Below, piece after piece: positions 1-8,095 of a stretch of DNA of 24,418 nt. The notes under the pieces are model-generated. The model was not told the DNA's origin. It saw nothing but the letters and a program-made list of their open reading frames with translations, and did not search any database. The DNA lies in contig CAYZRX010000061.1 of assembly GCA_964480945.1 (NCBI GenBank), positions 1 through 24,418 of the forward strand. The letters are read 5' to 3'. The DNA is from VGWB01 sp964480945 (GTDB taxonomy: Bacteria; Bacteroidota; Ignavibacteria; UBA10030). The translations under genes and the position numbers were made by a program. Numbering within the stretch: position 1 is the first letter of the stretch; each line of letters starts with the position of its first letter.

Positions 1-441
1 ACCGACAGATCGGCAAAGGGGACGGAGCTTATCATGCCCGTGATGGAGAGAATCAAGAAGGTGCGGGATGTCGAGTTCGTGCTCGTGGAACGCAAACCGC
101 ACGCTGAGGTCCTTCGAATCAAGGAAACCTGCGATCTTGCCATCGAGCAGGTCGGCAACTTTGGCGGGACGGGATACGGCCGGAACTCGTTGGAGAACCT
201 CGCGTTCGGTATTCCGACCGTTACGGAGATGACGTCGGACTACGTCGCGTGGCTTCCCGAGAACCCCTTCGTCCTGGCGACTCGGGAGACGCTCTTCGAT
301 CGGTTCATCGAATTGATCGATAACCCGCAGCTTCGAGCGGAGAAGAAGCTCGCGGGCAGGCGATGGGTTGAGAAGTATCACTCCTACGAGGCAGTCCACC
401 AGCGACTCATGGAACTCTATCGTGAGCACCATATTATCTAA
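1..441 (+). CDS. Glycosyltransferase, GT4/GT1-like, C-terminal part (5' end outside window)
   Basis: The reading frame is open from base 1 to the TAA at 439-441, so the start lies upstream; an internal ATG at 34 is not the likely start because coding continues before it with TDRSAKGTELI, typical of the start of a GT4 nucleotide-sugar-binding domain. The fragment holds the second Rossmann domain. It shows a strand with VEFVLVERKPHAEVL, then GYGRNSLENLAFGIPTV, which corresponds to the conserved donor-binding E-x-E-type helix of GT4 enzymes, and a C-terminal helix (RRWVEKYHSYEAVHQRLMELY) usual at the end of this fold. By family it transfers a sugar from an activated donor in the cytoplasm, probably for surface polysaccharide or LPS. 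It heads the visible plus-strand glycan cluster and overlaps the next gene by 20 bases. Acceptor and linkage cannot be told. Confidence 0.8.
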   Translation, partial: TDRSAKGTELIMPVMERIKKVRDVEFVLVERKPHAEVLRIKETCDLAIEQVGNFGGTGYGRNSLENLAFGIPTVTEMTSDYVAWLPENPFVLATRETLFDRFIELIDNPQLRAEKKLAGRRWVEKYHSYEAVHQRLMELYREHHII

Positions 442-1735
442 GCTCAAGGACCTGCCCCGTCCTCTGCTCGTCATCCTCGCTCTCGGGCTGGCGATCAGGA
501 TAGCGTTTGTCGCACTCCACTACCGGCCGCTCATCTCGGATGAAAAGGAATACGACCAGCTTGCTTACAACATCGCCTCACAGGGATCCTATTCGTACAA
601 CGGGGACCCAACAGCCTATCGTCCGGTCGGCTACCCGGCCGTCGTCGGTCTCATTTATTTTGTGGCCGGCCATCAGCCGGGTATCGTGAAGGTTCTTCAA
701 GCCGTGTTGGACGCGATCCTGCCGCTGATTCTGTTCCAACTCCTGTCGGGATTCAACCAGCAAACCAGGCTGCTGGCGGCAGCGTTCTGGGCGTTCTACC
801 CTCCGGCGATCCTTTATTCGAACTTCCTGCTCTCAGAGAGCAGCTTCACATTCCTTCTTGCGCTGTCTCTTCTTTTCCTCTTCAAGTTCAACTTGCAGAA
901 GAAGGCGTTGGCACTCCTTACCGGCATTCTGATCGGAATACTGGCGCTGATGAAACCGAGTTTTCTCCTTTTCCTGGCCCTGCTGCCGTTCATGTTCTTC
1001 GCGCTTCGTTTCCCGGTGCAGCGGCTCTGGTGGATCGGACTTGGGACATTGCTTCTCGTTGCGCCGTGGGTTGTGAGAAACTCTATCACGGTTGGCAGTG
1101 TGACGCTTTCCTCCAATGGGGGGATCAATCTGTTGATCGGCAACAATCCCAACGCAACCGGAGCATACAACGTCAATTTCCCGGAAGGCATCCTCGACGG
1201 CGCGAGGACCGAAGTCGAGGCAGACAGACTTGCGTTTCGGTACGCAACGGACTACGTCCTCAGCAGGCCCGGCTCATTCGTGGTCAACGGGGTCAAGAAG
1301 ATTGCCCACCTGTTTGAGAGCGAAGGCGGTCTTCTCGTCTGGACCTTCTCCGGAGATCCCGAGGACGCTTCCACGCGATTCTCCGCGAAATATGCCTCGC
1401 TTACGCCTGCGTTGATCCTTGCCGTCAACCTGCCGTATTTTCTTCTTCTGATTGCGGGGGTCGTAGGATTCCTTGGTTTTCCCGAACCGAAGCTGCGGTG
1501 GGCTTTCCTTATCCTTCTGGCGGCGTGGCTCTTCACGCACGGTATCTTCTTTGGCGGGAGCCGCTTTCATTTCCCGCTGATGCCATACTTCGCCGCGTTC
1601 GCAGCGTGGTGGCTGTCGTACCTCCCGGAAAGCCTACGGGACCTGTCGAAACCTCGCAAGGCACTTGCAGCAGTTGTCATCGTGGCACTCATTGCCGTCT
1701 GGATTTATGAAGGGATCGTGATTTACAGTGCTTGA
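422..1735 (+). CDS. GT39/ArnT-like polytopic membrane glycosyltransferase
   Basis: The product is 437 aa if translation starts at GTG 422, which follows GGAAC about 8 bases upstream and overlaps the preceding gene by 20 bases; an ATG at 368 in the same frame would overlap by 74 and is less likely. After the first transmembrane helix (about residues 13-31) comes SDEKEYDQLAYNIA with the acidic pair D40-E41. This is the hallmark first periplasmic loop of GT39/PMT-2 (protein mannosyltransferase, ArnT) enzymes, and AYRPVGYP follows at about 66-72. Many further hydrophobic helices fill the sequence and a periplasmic segment with GNNPNATGAYN lies in the middle. Such enzymes use polyprenyl-phosphate sugars to modify lipid A, glycans or proteins on the periplasmic face. 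It overlaps the next GT39 gene by 8 bases, so translation is probably coupled. The substrate is unknown. Confidence 0.85.
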   Translation: MSTILSKLKDLPRPLLVILALGLAIRIAFVALHYRPLISDEKEYDQLAYNIASQGSYSYNGDPTAYRPVGYPAVVGLIYFVAGHQPGIVKVLQAVLDAILPLILFQLLSGFNQQTRLLAAAFWAFYPPAILYSNFLLSESSFTFLLALSLLFLFKFNLQKKALALLTGILIGILALMKPSFLLFLALLPFMFFALRFPVQRLWWIGLGTLLLVAPWVVRNSITVGSVTLSSNGGINLLIGNNPNATGAYNVNFPEGILDGARTEVEADRLAFRYATDYVLSRPGSFVVNGVKKIAHLFESEGGLLVWTFSGDPEDASTRFSAKYASLTPALILAVNLPYFLLLIAGVVGFLGFPEPKLRWAFLILLAAWLFTHGIFFGGSRFHFPLMPYFAAFAAWWLSYLPESLRDLSKPRKALAAVVIVALIAVWIYEGIVIYSA

Positions 1736-3494
1736 AGGAATCTCCGAGATCAAGCGAGAGCGTCTGTACCTGGCTGGAATTTGCGGCCTGGCCCTGATGC
1801 GTTTCCTGAACCTCGGGTTCCTCGACCTGCAAGCGTGGGATGAAGCCCTGTACGCTGTTCGCTCCGAGAGCATCCTCCGGTTCGGAGGTTGGCTCGATCA
1901 GACCCGTTATGCAATCGATGGACTCTACTCGTCGCTTCATCCTCCTCTCTACGTTTGGTTAACGACGGTGTCGTTCGGTGCGTTCGGCGTTTCCGAGTTC
2001 GCCGCGCGGTTCTTTTCCGCACTCTTCGGCGCGCTGACGCTTTTCATCATCTACAGGATCGGCAAACACATCGGAGACGTTCGATTGGGCTTCTTTGCGG
2101 CGCTCCTTTACGGATTGAACCCCTTCGTCACTTTCTACACCCGGCAGGGTCAGTTCGACGCCACCCTCGTCTTCTTCCTCTCCCTCTCCATTCTAATGCT
2201 TCTGCGAGCCGAGAAGGAAGGAAGCTTTAAGCTCGCGCTCCTCGCAGGCATCGCGGTGGGTGCTGCGCTGATGACGAAGCTGTACGTCGGTCTTGGCATT
2301 CCGCTGGTCTATGGCTTCTGGATCTTGCTCGGCCCATCGGAGCGGAAGGAACGATCGTGGAAGATGCTCGGGCTCTCGCTCGTCGCCGCCGTCGTCGTTG
2401 CCCTCCCGTGGCATCTTTACATGACGACCGTGCACGGAAAAGGCGATCCACTGTTTTTCCTCCGGGCCTCCGCCCTCTTTGAACGATCGCTCTACGGCAT
2501 CGAAGGCAATGTGAAACCGCTCGAGGTGCTCTATTTCTTCAACCAGCTTTTCGTTCTGTTCCCTGCGGGCGTGGCGTGGTTCGGGCACGGATTGTTCACA
2601 GCGGTCAGAGAGAAGAAACCCGGTTGGTACATGATGGCCCTTTGGTTCGTGGTCTTCTTCCTCGTCTTCTCTTTGATGAGGACGAAGCTCGCCGTCTATC
2701 TGCTTCCGATGCTGGTTCCGGCTTCGTTGATCGCGGCGAGAGAGATCTCCAAGGTCGTACGGGGCACGTACTCCCGAGGCGGCGTCTGCATTTTTCTCGC
2801 AGCAACGGGACTCTCCGTTCTATGGGCGTCGAGCCAGGCGTGGCGAAACGCGACAAAATCGATCATCTCCGCCGCTCTCCGGTTACATCTCCCTTCCGCA
2901 TCCGACGCAACCGGATTCCTTGTCCTCCTGCTCCTGGCCTCCTGCATTCTTGTGCTCTCGTACCTTGCTGTCAAGCGGAGCTGGGTGGATCAGGTTCGCG
3001 GAGCGATCCCGTACCTCTTGTTCGTCCCTTCCTTCATCGTCTGCTTCTACCAGATCACCCGCTACGACAGGTTTCAGTATAAGGACGGCGCGGCCGAGCT
3101 TGCGGAGTTCATCGCGAAGAAGCAGCCATCAGAGATCGTCGTGGCGGGATATGAGAGAAACCCCCAACTGACCTACTATCTCGAAGGGGCCGATATCGGT
3201 TGGCGCGAGGACCTGCCCGTCGAGCGGATTGTGCCGCCGAAGGATCGCAGCCGGTTTCGCTCGTGGCTGACGGAACAGCTCTCAGGTGCGCCAGACGACA
3301 TAATTGTGGTCATCGAGAAGGACAAGTTCATCCGCTACGAATGGGTCACCTCTGCTGAGCTCGTTCCACCCGACTACGATGTTGTCTTCGAGAGTCGCCG
3401 ATACGCCGCATTCGAGGGCGCGCAGTTGGTCCACTACGCTGAGATCTTACTCAATCCCCGCATCGACGAAGAGAGCGCCAACAAGACGAATTGA
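1728..3494 (+). CDS. GT39/ArnT-like polytopic membrane glycosyltransferase (second copy)
   Basis: The product is 588 aa, starting at GTG 1728 with GAAGGGA about 12 bases upstream and overlapping the previous stop by 8 bases. Residues 36-43 read AWDEALYA, the conserved acidic motif of GT39/PMT-2 enzymes (D38, E39), and HPPLYVW (71-77) is the usual second motif. About ten or more hydrophobic helices occupy residues 15-440; the last 150 residues are soluble and probably periplasmic, as in ArnT. By family it transfers a sugar from a polyprenyl-phosphate donor on the periplasmic side. Its sequence diverges from the first GT39, so this is not a recent duplication. A 34-base AT-richer spacer separates it from the thioredoxin-like gene. 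The acceptor (lipid A, O-antigen or glycoprotein) cannot be read from the sequence. Confidence 0.87.
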   Translation: MLEGISEIKRERLYLAGICGLALMRFLNLGFLDLQAWDEALYAVRSESILRFGGWLDQTRYAIDGLYSSLHPPLYVWLTTVSFGAFGVSEFAARFFSALFGALTLFIIYRIGKHIGDVRLGFFAALLYGLNPFVTFYTRQGQFDATLVFFLSLSILMLLRAEKEGSFKLALLAGIAVGAALMTKLYVGLGIPLVYGFWILLGPSERKERSWKMLGLSLVAAVVVALPWHLYMTTVHGKGDPLFFLRASALFERSLYGIEGNVKPLEVLYFFNQLFVLFPAGVAWFGHGLFTAVREKKPGWYMMALWFVVFFLVFSLMRTKLAVYLLPMLVPASLIAAREISKVVRGTYSRGGVCIFLAATGLSVLWASSQAWRNATKSIISAALRLHLPSASDATGFLVLLLLASCILVLSYLAVKRSWVDQVRGAIPYLLFVPSFIVCFYQITRYDRFQYKDGAAELAEFIAKKQPSEIVVAGYERNPQLTYYLEGADIGWREDLPVERIVPPKDRSRFRSWLTEQLSGAPDDIIVVIEKDKFIRYEWVTSAELVPPDYDVVFESRRYAAFEGAQLVHYAEILLNPRIDEESANKTN

Positions 3495-3528
3495 ATTTCG
3501 TCAATTTTCTGCCTACCTTAAAAACAAG

Positions 3529-4050
3529 ATGAGATCCTTCATCATGATCTTGCTCACGATTGCAGTTTACGCCTTTCTCCTCGGCTGTCAGGGGAGCGAA
3601 TCGAAAGCCCTGGCAACCGAGCTGTCCTGGAAATCCTTCGACGAGGGCGCGAACCTTGCCAGGACAGAACACAAAAAGGTCCTTGTCGACGTCTACACCG
3701 ACTGGTGCACGTGGTGCAAAAAGATGGACCGCGAGGTCTATACCGACGAACAGGTCGTAAAGGCCTTGAGAGCGAGCTATGTCGTCGTGAAACTCAACGC
3801 CGAATCCTCGAAGCAGCTGGCGTACGACGGGAACTCGTTCACCGAGACACAACTCGCCCGCGCGATGGGCGTCACCGGGTACCCCACTACCTTGTTCCTT
3901 GACTCCGATGCGAAGCCGATCACCAAAGTTGCCGGCTTCATTCCGGGGAAAGACTTCGTCAACATCGTCCGTTTCATCGGCAAAGACTACTACAAGACAA
4001 CAACTTACCAGGACTACCTCTCCAAGCAAGGCACCTCGAAGGTGGAATGA
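3529..4050 (+). CDS. Thioredoxin-fold lipoprotein (thioredoxin_7-like)
   Basis: From ATG 3529 the product is 173 aa; the same frame is open upstream, but a start there would run through the GT39 gene. Residues 1-20 form a lipoprotein signal (hydrophobic core, FLLGC with C20 as lipidation site); an alternative ATG lies at 3544. The mature part is a thioredoxin fold: VLVDVYTDWCTWCKKM carries the redox pair C60-x-x-C63, and GVTGYPTTLFLD holds the cis-proline P119. It should act as a thiol-disulfide protein in the periplasm, attached to a membrane. It lies inside a glycosyltransferase cluster and its stop overlaps the next start by four bases (ATGA), so it is probably co-expressed with it. A role in folding or maintaining the membrane glycosyltransferases is only inference. 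Confidence 0.87.
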   Translation: MRSFIMILLTIAVYAFLLGCQGSESKALATELSWKSFDEGANLARTEHKKVLVDVYTDWCTWCKKMDREVYTDEQVVKALRASYVVVKLNAESSKQLAYDGNSFTETQLARAMGVTGYPTTLFLDSDAKPITKVAGFIPGKDFVNIVRFIGKDYYKTTTYQDYLSKQGTSKVE

Positions 4051-4910
4051 AGATCAGCGGCTTCTCGTTCGTCCGCAACGGCGTCAGGTTCGACTACCCG
4101 TTCCTCGAGTCCATTTCCTCTCTCCTGCCGATCTGTGACGAGCTCGTCATCGCTGTCGGGAAATCGGACGACGACACGCTCGAGCGAATCCAGAAGATCG
4201 GCTCGCCGAAGATCAAGATCATCGAGACGGTCTGGGACGAGGCGCTCCGTACCGGAGGGCAGGTTCTTGCCCAGCAGACCAACATCGCCCTGGATCACGT
4301 CACCGGAGATTGGGCGTTCTATCTTCAAGGGGACGAAGTCCTCCACGAATCCGACCTTCCGGTCGTCCGCGACGCCCTCCTTCGATATCACACAGATCCT
4401 CAGGTAGAAGGGCTCCTTTTCCGCTACAAGCATTTCTACGGCAGTTATGATTACGTCGGGTCGTCCCGGCAATGGTATCGCCATGAGATTCGGGTCGTGC
4501 GGAGTGGGATCGGTGTCCGGTCGTGGGGGGATGCCCAGGGATTTCGCATCGACGGCAGGAAGCTCCGGGTGAAAGCCGTCGAGGCCTCCATCTATCATTA
4601 CGGATGGGTGAAGCCGCCTCAGATCCAGATGGCGAAACAGCGCAGCTTCAACAGGCTCTGGCATTCAGACCGATGGATTGAGCAAAGACTCGGGCAGAGC
4701 ACTTCGTTTGACTACAGCGGGGGGACGAAGCTGCAAAAGTTCACGGGTTCCCACCCGGCCGTTATGCGCGACCGGATCAAGTCTGCCGACTGGAAGTTCG
4801 AGTACGATCCCGTTAGGGTGAGGGCGTCGTTCAAGGACGCCGTACTCGATTGGATAGAATCAAAGACCGGAGTACGGATTGGAGAGTACAAGAACTACGA
4901 GCTGATCTGA
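4047..4910 (+). CDS. GT-A type glycosyltransferase (GT2-like)
   Basis: The product is 287 aa; its ATG overlaps the preceding stop in an ATGA junction. The N-terminus (KISGFSFVRNG, then CDELVIAVGKSDDDT at 30-44) is a GT-A nucleotide-binding fold, and GDWAFYLQGDEVLH (88-100) places QGDE where GT2 enzymes have the metal-binding DxD, so only part of the canonical triad is acidic. No membrane segment is evident, so it is likely cytoplasmic or peripheral. The family is common in Bacteroidota surface-glycan clusters, but I do not know a defined reaction for it. It is the last gene of the plus-strand cluster and ends 10 bases before the stop of the convergent O-antigen ligase gene, with no clear terminator between. 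Confidence 0.78.
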   Translation: MKISGFSFVRNGVRFDYPFLESISSLLPICDELVIAVGKSDDDTLERIQKIGSPKIKIIETVWDEALRTGGQVLAQQTNIALDHVTGDWAFYLQGDEVLHESDLPVVRDALLRYHTDPQVEGLLFRYKHFYGSYDYVGSSRQWYRHEIRVVRSGIGVRSWGDAQGFRIDGRKLRVKAVEASIYHYGWVKPPQIQMAKQRSFNRLWHSDRWIEQRLGQSTSFDYSGGTKLQKFTGSHPAVMRDRIKSADWKFEYDPVRVRASFKDAVLDWIESKTGVRIGEYKNYELI

Positions 4911-4920
4911 ACGATTCGCC

Positions 4921-6150
4921 TCACGCCTGCCGGTTCTCCCCATCCTTTCCCTTCTCTTCTGACGCCAAAGCCCGGGCTGCAAACAGAAGTCCCGTCACAA
5001 ACCACCATCCCAGACAGTTGATGAACGTACCGTAGTAGTTCTGAAAGATTCCCGCGACCAGGAGCCCTAGGACGGAGAATGTCGATCCGAGTGCGATGGC
5101 GCGAAGCCTTGCATCGCTCGAGTGAAGTGAGGCGCGAAATCCGGCCGTGAGCGTTACCCCCCAGATGGCAAGGAAGGCGAGAAGGCCTGGGACGCCAGAA
5201 GACACAAGCACGGTGAGATAATCGCTGTGAGGATGGACGATCGTGTCATAGTACCCGTCCACGCGGTAGCGGTCGAACACGTAATCCCAATTATCCTCAC
5301 CGACGCCCGTTACCGGGTGGTCCTCCGCGATTCGGAGGGACGTTTTCCACAGATTCAATCTCGTTTCGTTCTGGGAGATATCGACGATCGATTCGACGCG
5401 AAAGCGAATGGCCGGGACGGTGAGGATACCCGCGGAGACCGCGATGAAAAGCGCCGCCGTAACGATGAGACCCGTCCTGCGGCCGCGCGTGAAGGCGAAC
5501 AACGGAATCGCCGCACCGAAGGAGAGCCAGATGCTCCGGGCAAATGTCCCCACGACCGCGAGAAAGCTCGCCGCTGCCAGGCTCCCAAAGAGCCAGCGCA
5601 TCTTTGTCTTGAGCTCGACCCAGAACCCTGACGCAAAGAAGAAGACCGTCATCGCGAACGCGGCGAACGTAAGGTAGAAGCCGTAGAAACCGACCGACCG
5701 GTAGAACCCCCAGCCCATCGGGGTCAGCTGCAAGCCCCGGTACAGCTCGACGCCCCCGAACACCTGCCAAATAGCGTAAAGCGACGCCACGCCTGAGGTC
5801 GCGAGAAACGTGTAGACAAGGTTTGAAAGCATTTTCACATCATCGACGGTCCAGAAGAGCATCAGCATCATGACAAGCGCCCACTCGTTATCGGCGACCG
5901 CGCCGAGGCTGTGCAGAGGACGAGCGGAGATCGCGGCAGCAAGGACGTTCCACAAAATGTAGAAGATGAGCGGCGCGAAGACGAAATGCCAGCGAACCCG
6001 CCATCGCTTGTTGATCACTCCGTCGAGAAGCCAGCCCAGAAAAGCGAATGCGATGCCGAACTCCGCCGGCACGTGCGAGAGCGGAAGGCCGAACGCGAAG
6101 AGGAACAGACCGGCTTTCGTGAGCCTTTGAGGAATTCCCTTGAGTGTCAT
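4921..6150 (-). CDS. O-antigen ligase family membrane protein (WaaL/Wzy-C domain)
   Basis: The product is 409 aa with about ten to twelve hydrophobic helices. GTFARSIWLSF (201-211) matches the conserved arginine motif of the Wzy-C/O-antigen ligase family, and the large periplasmic loop ends in HPHSDYL (306-312), corresponding to the catalytic histidine motif of WaaL-type ligases. Other family clues are DHPVTGVGEDNW (278-289) and NLWKTS. Ligases of this family move polyprenyl-diphosphate-linked glycan onto lipid A-core or another acceptor at the periplasmic face; Wzy polymerases look similar and cannot be excluded. The start overlaps the upstream GT9 gene by four bases. This is the last gene of the minus-strand LPS operon and faces the plus-strand glycan cluster tail to tail. 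Confidence 0.86.
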   Translation of the reverse strand: MTLKGIPQRLTKAGLFLFAFGLPLSHVPAEFGIAFAFLGWLLDGVINKRWRVRWHFVFAPLIFYILWNVLAAAISARPLHSLGAVADNEWALVMMLMLFWTVDDVKMLSNLVYTFLATSGVASLYAIWQVFGGVELYRGLQLTPMGWGFYRSVGFYGFYLTFAAFAMTVFFFASGFWVELKTKMRWLFGSLAAASFLAVVGTFARSIWLSFGAAIPLFAFTRGRRTGLIVTAALFIAVSAGILTVPAIRFRVESIVDISQNETRLNLWKTSLRIAEDHPVTGVGEDNWDYVFDRYRVDGYYDTIVHPHSDYLTVLVSSGVPGLLAFLAIWGVTLTAGFRASLHSSDARLRAIALGSTFSVLGLLVAGIFQNYYGTFINCLGWWFVTGLLFAARALASEEKGKDGENRQA

Positions 6151-7313
6151 CTGGTCACCGAAGTCACGCGAGCTGGACTTTTCTGAGTGGTGACATCAAG
6201 GAATCTATCGATACCCCCGATAATCTCAGCCAGAGGGATGGAAGAGGCAGGCTGACCCGCGGGGGCGACGACAAGATCGTATTGGACCCGATACGGAAGC
6301 CATTCCCGCATGCCTTGAACCGTCGTAAAGAATCCAAAGACCGGGGTCTGACAGGCGGAAGCGAAATGGACGATCGACGTATCGGGAGTAAACACACAGA
6401 GGGCGCCAGCAACGAGCGAGGCGACCTGAAGGAGCGTGGCCTTCCCCTTCTCGGGAAAGACGATGCATTTTCGAAATTCCTGACCTGTTCTCACCGCGGT
6501 CGCCATTTCACCATCATCCGGCGCAACGATGAGGACGGTCCGGAATATCTTCCTTTCACTGAGATGGGATGCGATCCCCTTGGCCTGCGAGACGGAGATC
6601 CGTCTGTCGGCATCCTTGGCCGAGAGATTCAGCAAGACATACGGCAGAGGACTCTCCTCTGCAGCCACGCGCCGCTTCATCCGGTTTCGCACGAGGAAGT
6701 CATCGACCACCTTCTTTGACACTTCATCCACGAAGAGCTCGAATCGAAGATCCTCCGGCCGCAGCTCAATACCGAATGCTTCCTTGATGTACGCTGCCAG
6801 CGATTCGACCATATGGCCGGAGAATCGAGGCAGCTTGACCAGGCGGTCGAAGTAGAATTGATACTTCACGTCGGCGTGTCCGATCTTGAGCGCAGAAGGT
6901 GCGAGCAGACGAGCAAGAAGCGCGACCGAGGTGGTGCGGTTGAAGACGAAGCTCAGGACGACGTCGTACTGCTGCCGGCGGGCGCGCCGCAGCTCTCGAA
7001 AGAATTGAACGGGGTTCGAGCCCAGAACATACATTGCATCGACAAAGGGATTGTTCCTGAGCAGCTCAACGTTCGAGCTGCTGGCCAGGACGCCGAGGTG
7101 AAGATCCGGCCGGAGGCGCTTCAGGTTGCGGAAGATCGGCGTCGTAATAATCATGTCGCCGATGCGATCGTGACGGAGGATCAGCACGTTCCGGACGGTG
7201 CTCAGGTCGATCGGAGAATCGAGCACGCGGTTGCGCAGGATCAGCCGGAAGAAGGGGTAGACCAGTCCCCTGCGAAAGGCGCGTTCGAGAGGTTCAAGAA
7301 ATCGCTTCATCAT
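6147..7313 (-). CDS. GT9 family glycosyltransferase (heptosyltransferase-like)
   Basis: The product is 388 aa. The N-terminal Rossmann domain carries RNVLILRHDRIGDMIITTPI (41-60), the signature start of ADP-heptose:LPS heptosyltransferases (GT9). The C-terminal domain has VFTPDTSIVHFASACQTPVF (307-326), the donor-binding motif; here the usual D-T-G-P-x-H is D311-T-S-I-V-H, a variant lacking the Gly-Pro. Such enzymes add heptose or a related sugar to the LPS inner core in the cytoplasm. It overlaps its neighbours on both sides by four bases (ATGA), so it is translated together with a second GT9 protein and the O-antigen ligase. The actual sugar is unknown. Confidence 0.87.
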   Translation of the reverse strand: MMKRFLEPLERAFRRGLVYPFFRLILRNRVLDSPIDLSTVRNVLILRHDRIGDMIITTPIFRNLKRLRPDLHLGVLASSSNVELLRNNPFVDAMYVLGSNPVQFFRELRRARRQQYDVVLSFVFNRTTSVALLARLLAPSALKIGHADVKYQFYFDRLVKLPRFSGHMVESLAAYIKEAFGIELRPEDLRFELFVDEVSKKVVDDFLVRNRMKRRVAAEESPLPYVLLNLSAKDADRRISVSQAKGIASHLSERKIFRTVLIVAPDDGEMATAVRTGQEFRKCIVFPEKGKATLLQVASLVAGALCVFTPDTSIVHFASACQTPVFGFFTTVQGMREWLPYRVQYDLVVAPAGQPASSIPLAEIIGGIDRFLDVTTQKSPARVTSVTR

Positions 7314-8080
7314 GCTTTCGTGCTTGTTCTGCGGACACGAGCCGGGCCTCGCCGTTTCCCTTGAAGGAGGCGCGCGATCGCCGCGAACACNNNNNNNNNN
7401 NNNNNNNNNNNNNNNNNNNNNNNNNNNNNNNNNNNNNNNNNNNNNNNNNNNNNNNNNNNNNNNNNNNNNNNNNNNNNNNNNNNNNNNNNNGCCGCCTCCG
7501 ACTCGCCGGAGACGACATAGCGTATCCCCAGCTGTTCCTTCTCGGGCTGTAGACCGAAGACCGTCAACAGCATTGCGAGTCGATCGATGATGTGCGTTTC
7601 TCTGCGCGACAGCAGCGGAACCGTCACATCGTACACGTATTCATTCTGCTTGCTCAGACCGATGTTCCATCGACCTCCTGCCAGCGCGCAGATGACGGTG
7701 GACGTGGTCGACGGGTTGTCCATCAGATCGATCACGAAATCGTACCGCTCGCGACGAATCCCGATGAGAATCCGCAGAGCACTAAAGACATTCTTCCGGT
7801 AGACCCATCGTTTCCGGACCAGCGGCTCATGCTCGAGCACAAAGTGGTTGTTCGAACTGAGGAGAAAATCGATAGTGAGGTGGGGAAAGCGCTGCTTGAG
7901 CGTGTAGATGAGCGGCGTCGAAACCAGAACGTCGCCGATCCGATCCTGGCGCACAAAGAGGATCTTCGAGGCGTTGAAGTCCACACCCGGGTGCAGCGGC
8001 TTTCCACGCTTGACGGCCACCGACAACACCCGGAGAAGAAACCGACGGAAGGCAAGTTCGATGGGCTTGAAGATCCGCAT
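7310..8080 (-). CDS. GT9 family glycosyltransferase, interrupted by a scaffold gap
   Basis: The N-terminal 196 residues are readable and start with a basic amphipathic stretch, then SKILFVRQDRIGDVLVSTPL, the GT9/heptosyltransferase signature. After about ESEA the sequence runs into 100 N (7391-7490). On the far side, the frame reading VFAAIARLLQGKRRGPARV ends in a TGA that overlaps the next ATG by four bases; the helix resembles a GT9 C-terminus, so this is the likely tail. The visible parts sum to only about 220 residues against about 350 for the family, so some 100 or more residues, including the D-T-G-P-type donor motif, should lie in the gap. The 100 N is probably a fixed placeholder and frame continuity across it is accidental. 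ABC exporter msbA lies 15 bases upstream. Confidence 0.8.
   Translation of the reverse strand: MRIFKPIELAFRRFLLRVLSVAVKRGKPLHPGVDFNASKILFVRQDRIGDVLVSTPLIYTLKQRFPHLTIDFLLSSNNHFVLEHEPLVRKRWVYRKNVFSALRILIGIRRERYDFVIDLMDNPSTTSTVICALAGGRWNIGLSKQNEYVYDVTVPLLSRRETHIIDRLAMLLTVFGLQPEKEQLGIRYVVSGESEAXXXXXXXXXXXXXXXXXXXXXXXXXXXXXXXXXXVFAAIARLLQGKRRGPARVRRTSTKA
7391..7490. other. Scaffold gap of 100 N inside a GT9 gene
   Basis: Exactly 100 undetermined bases, the usual placeholder for a gap of unknown size. The flanking GT9 coding pieces suggest that several hundred bases of coding sequence are missing. Confidence 0.97.
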
Positions 8081-8095
8081 TCAGTCGAGCTTCGG

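Noticed and set aside
4014..4664. 216-codon minus-strand frame
   Set aside because: Antisense to the GT-A glycosyltransferase and thioredoxin genes, with no motif.
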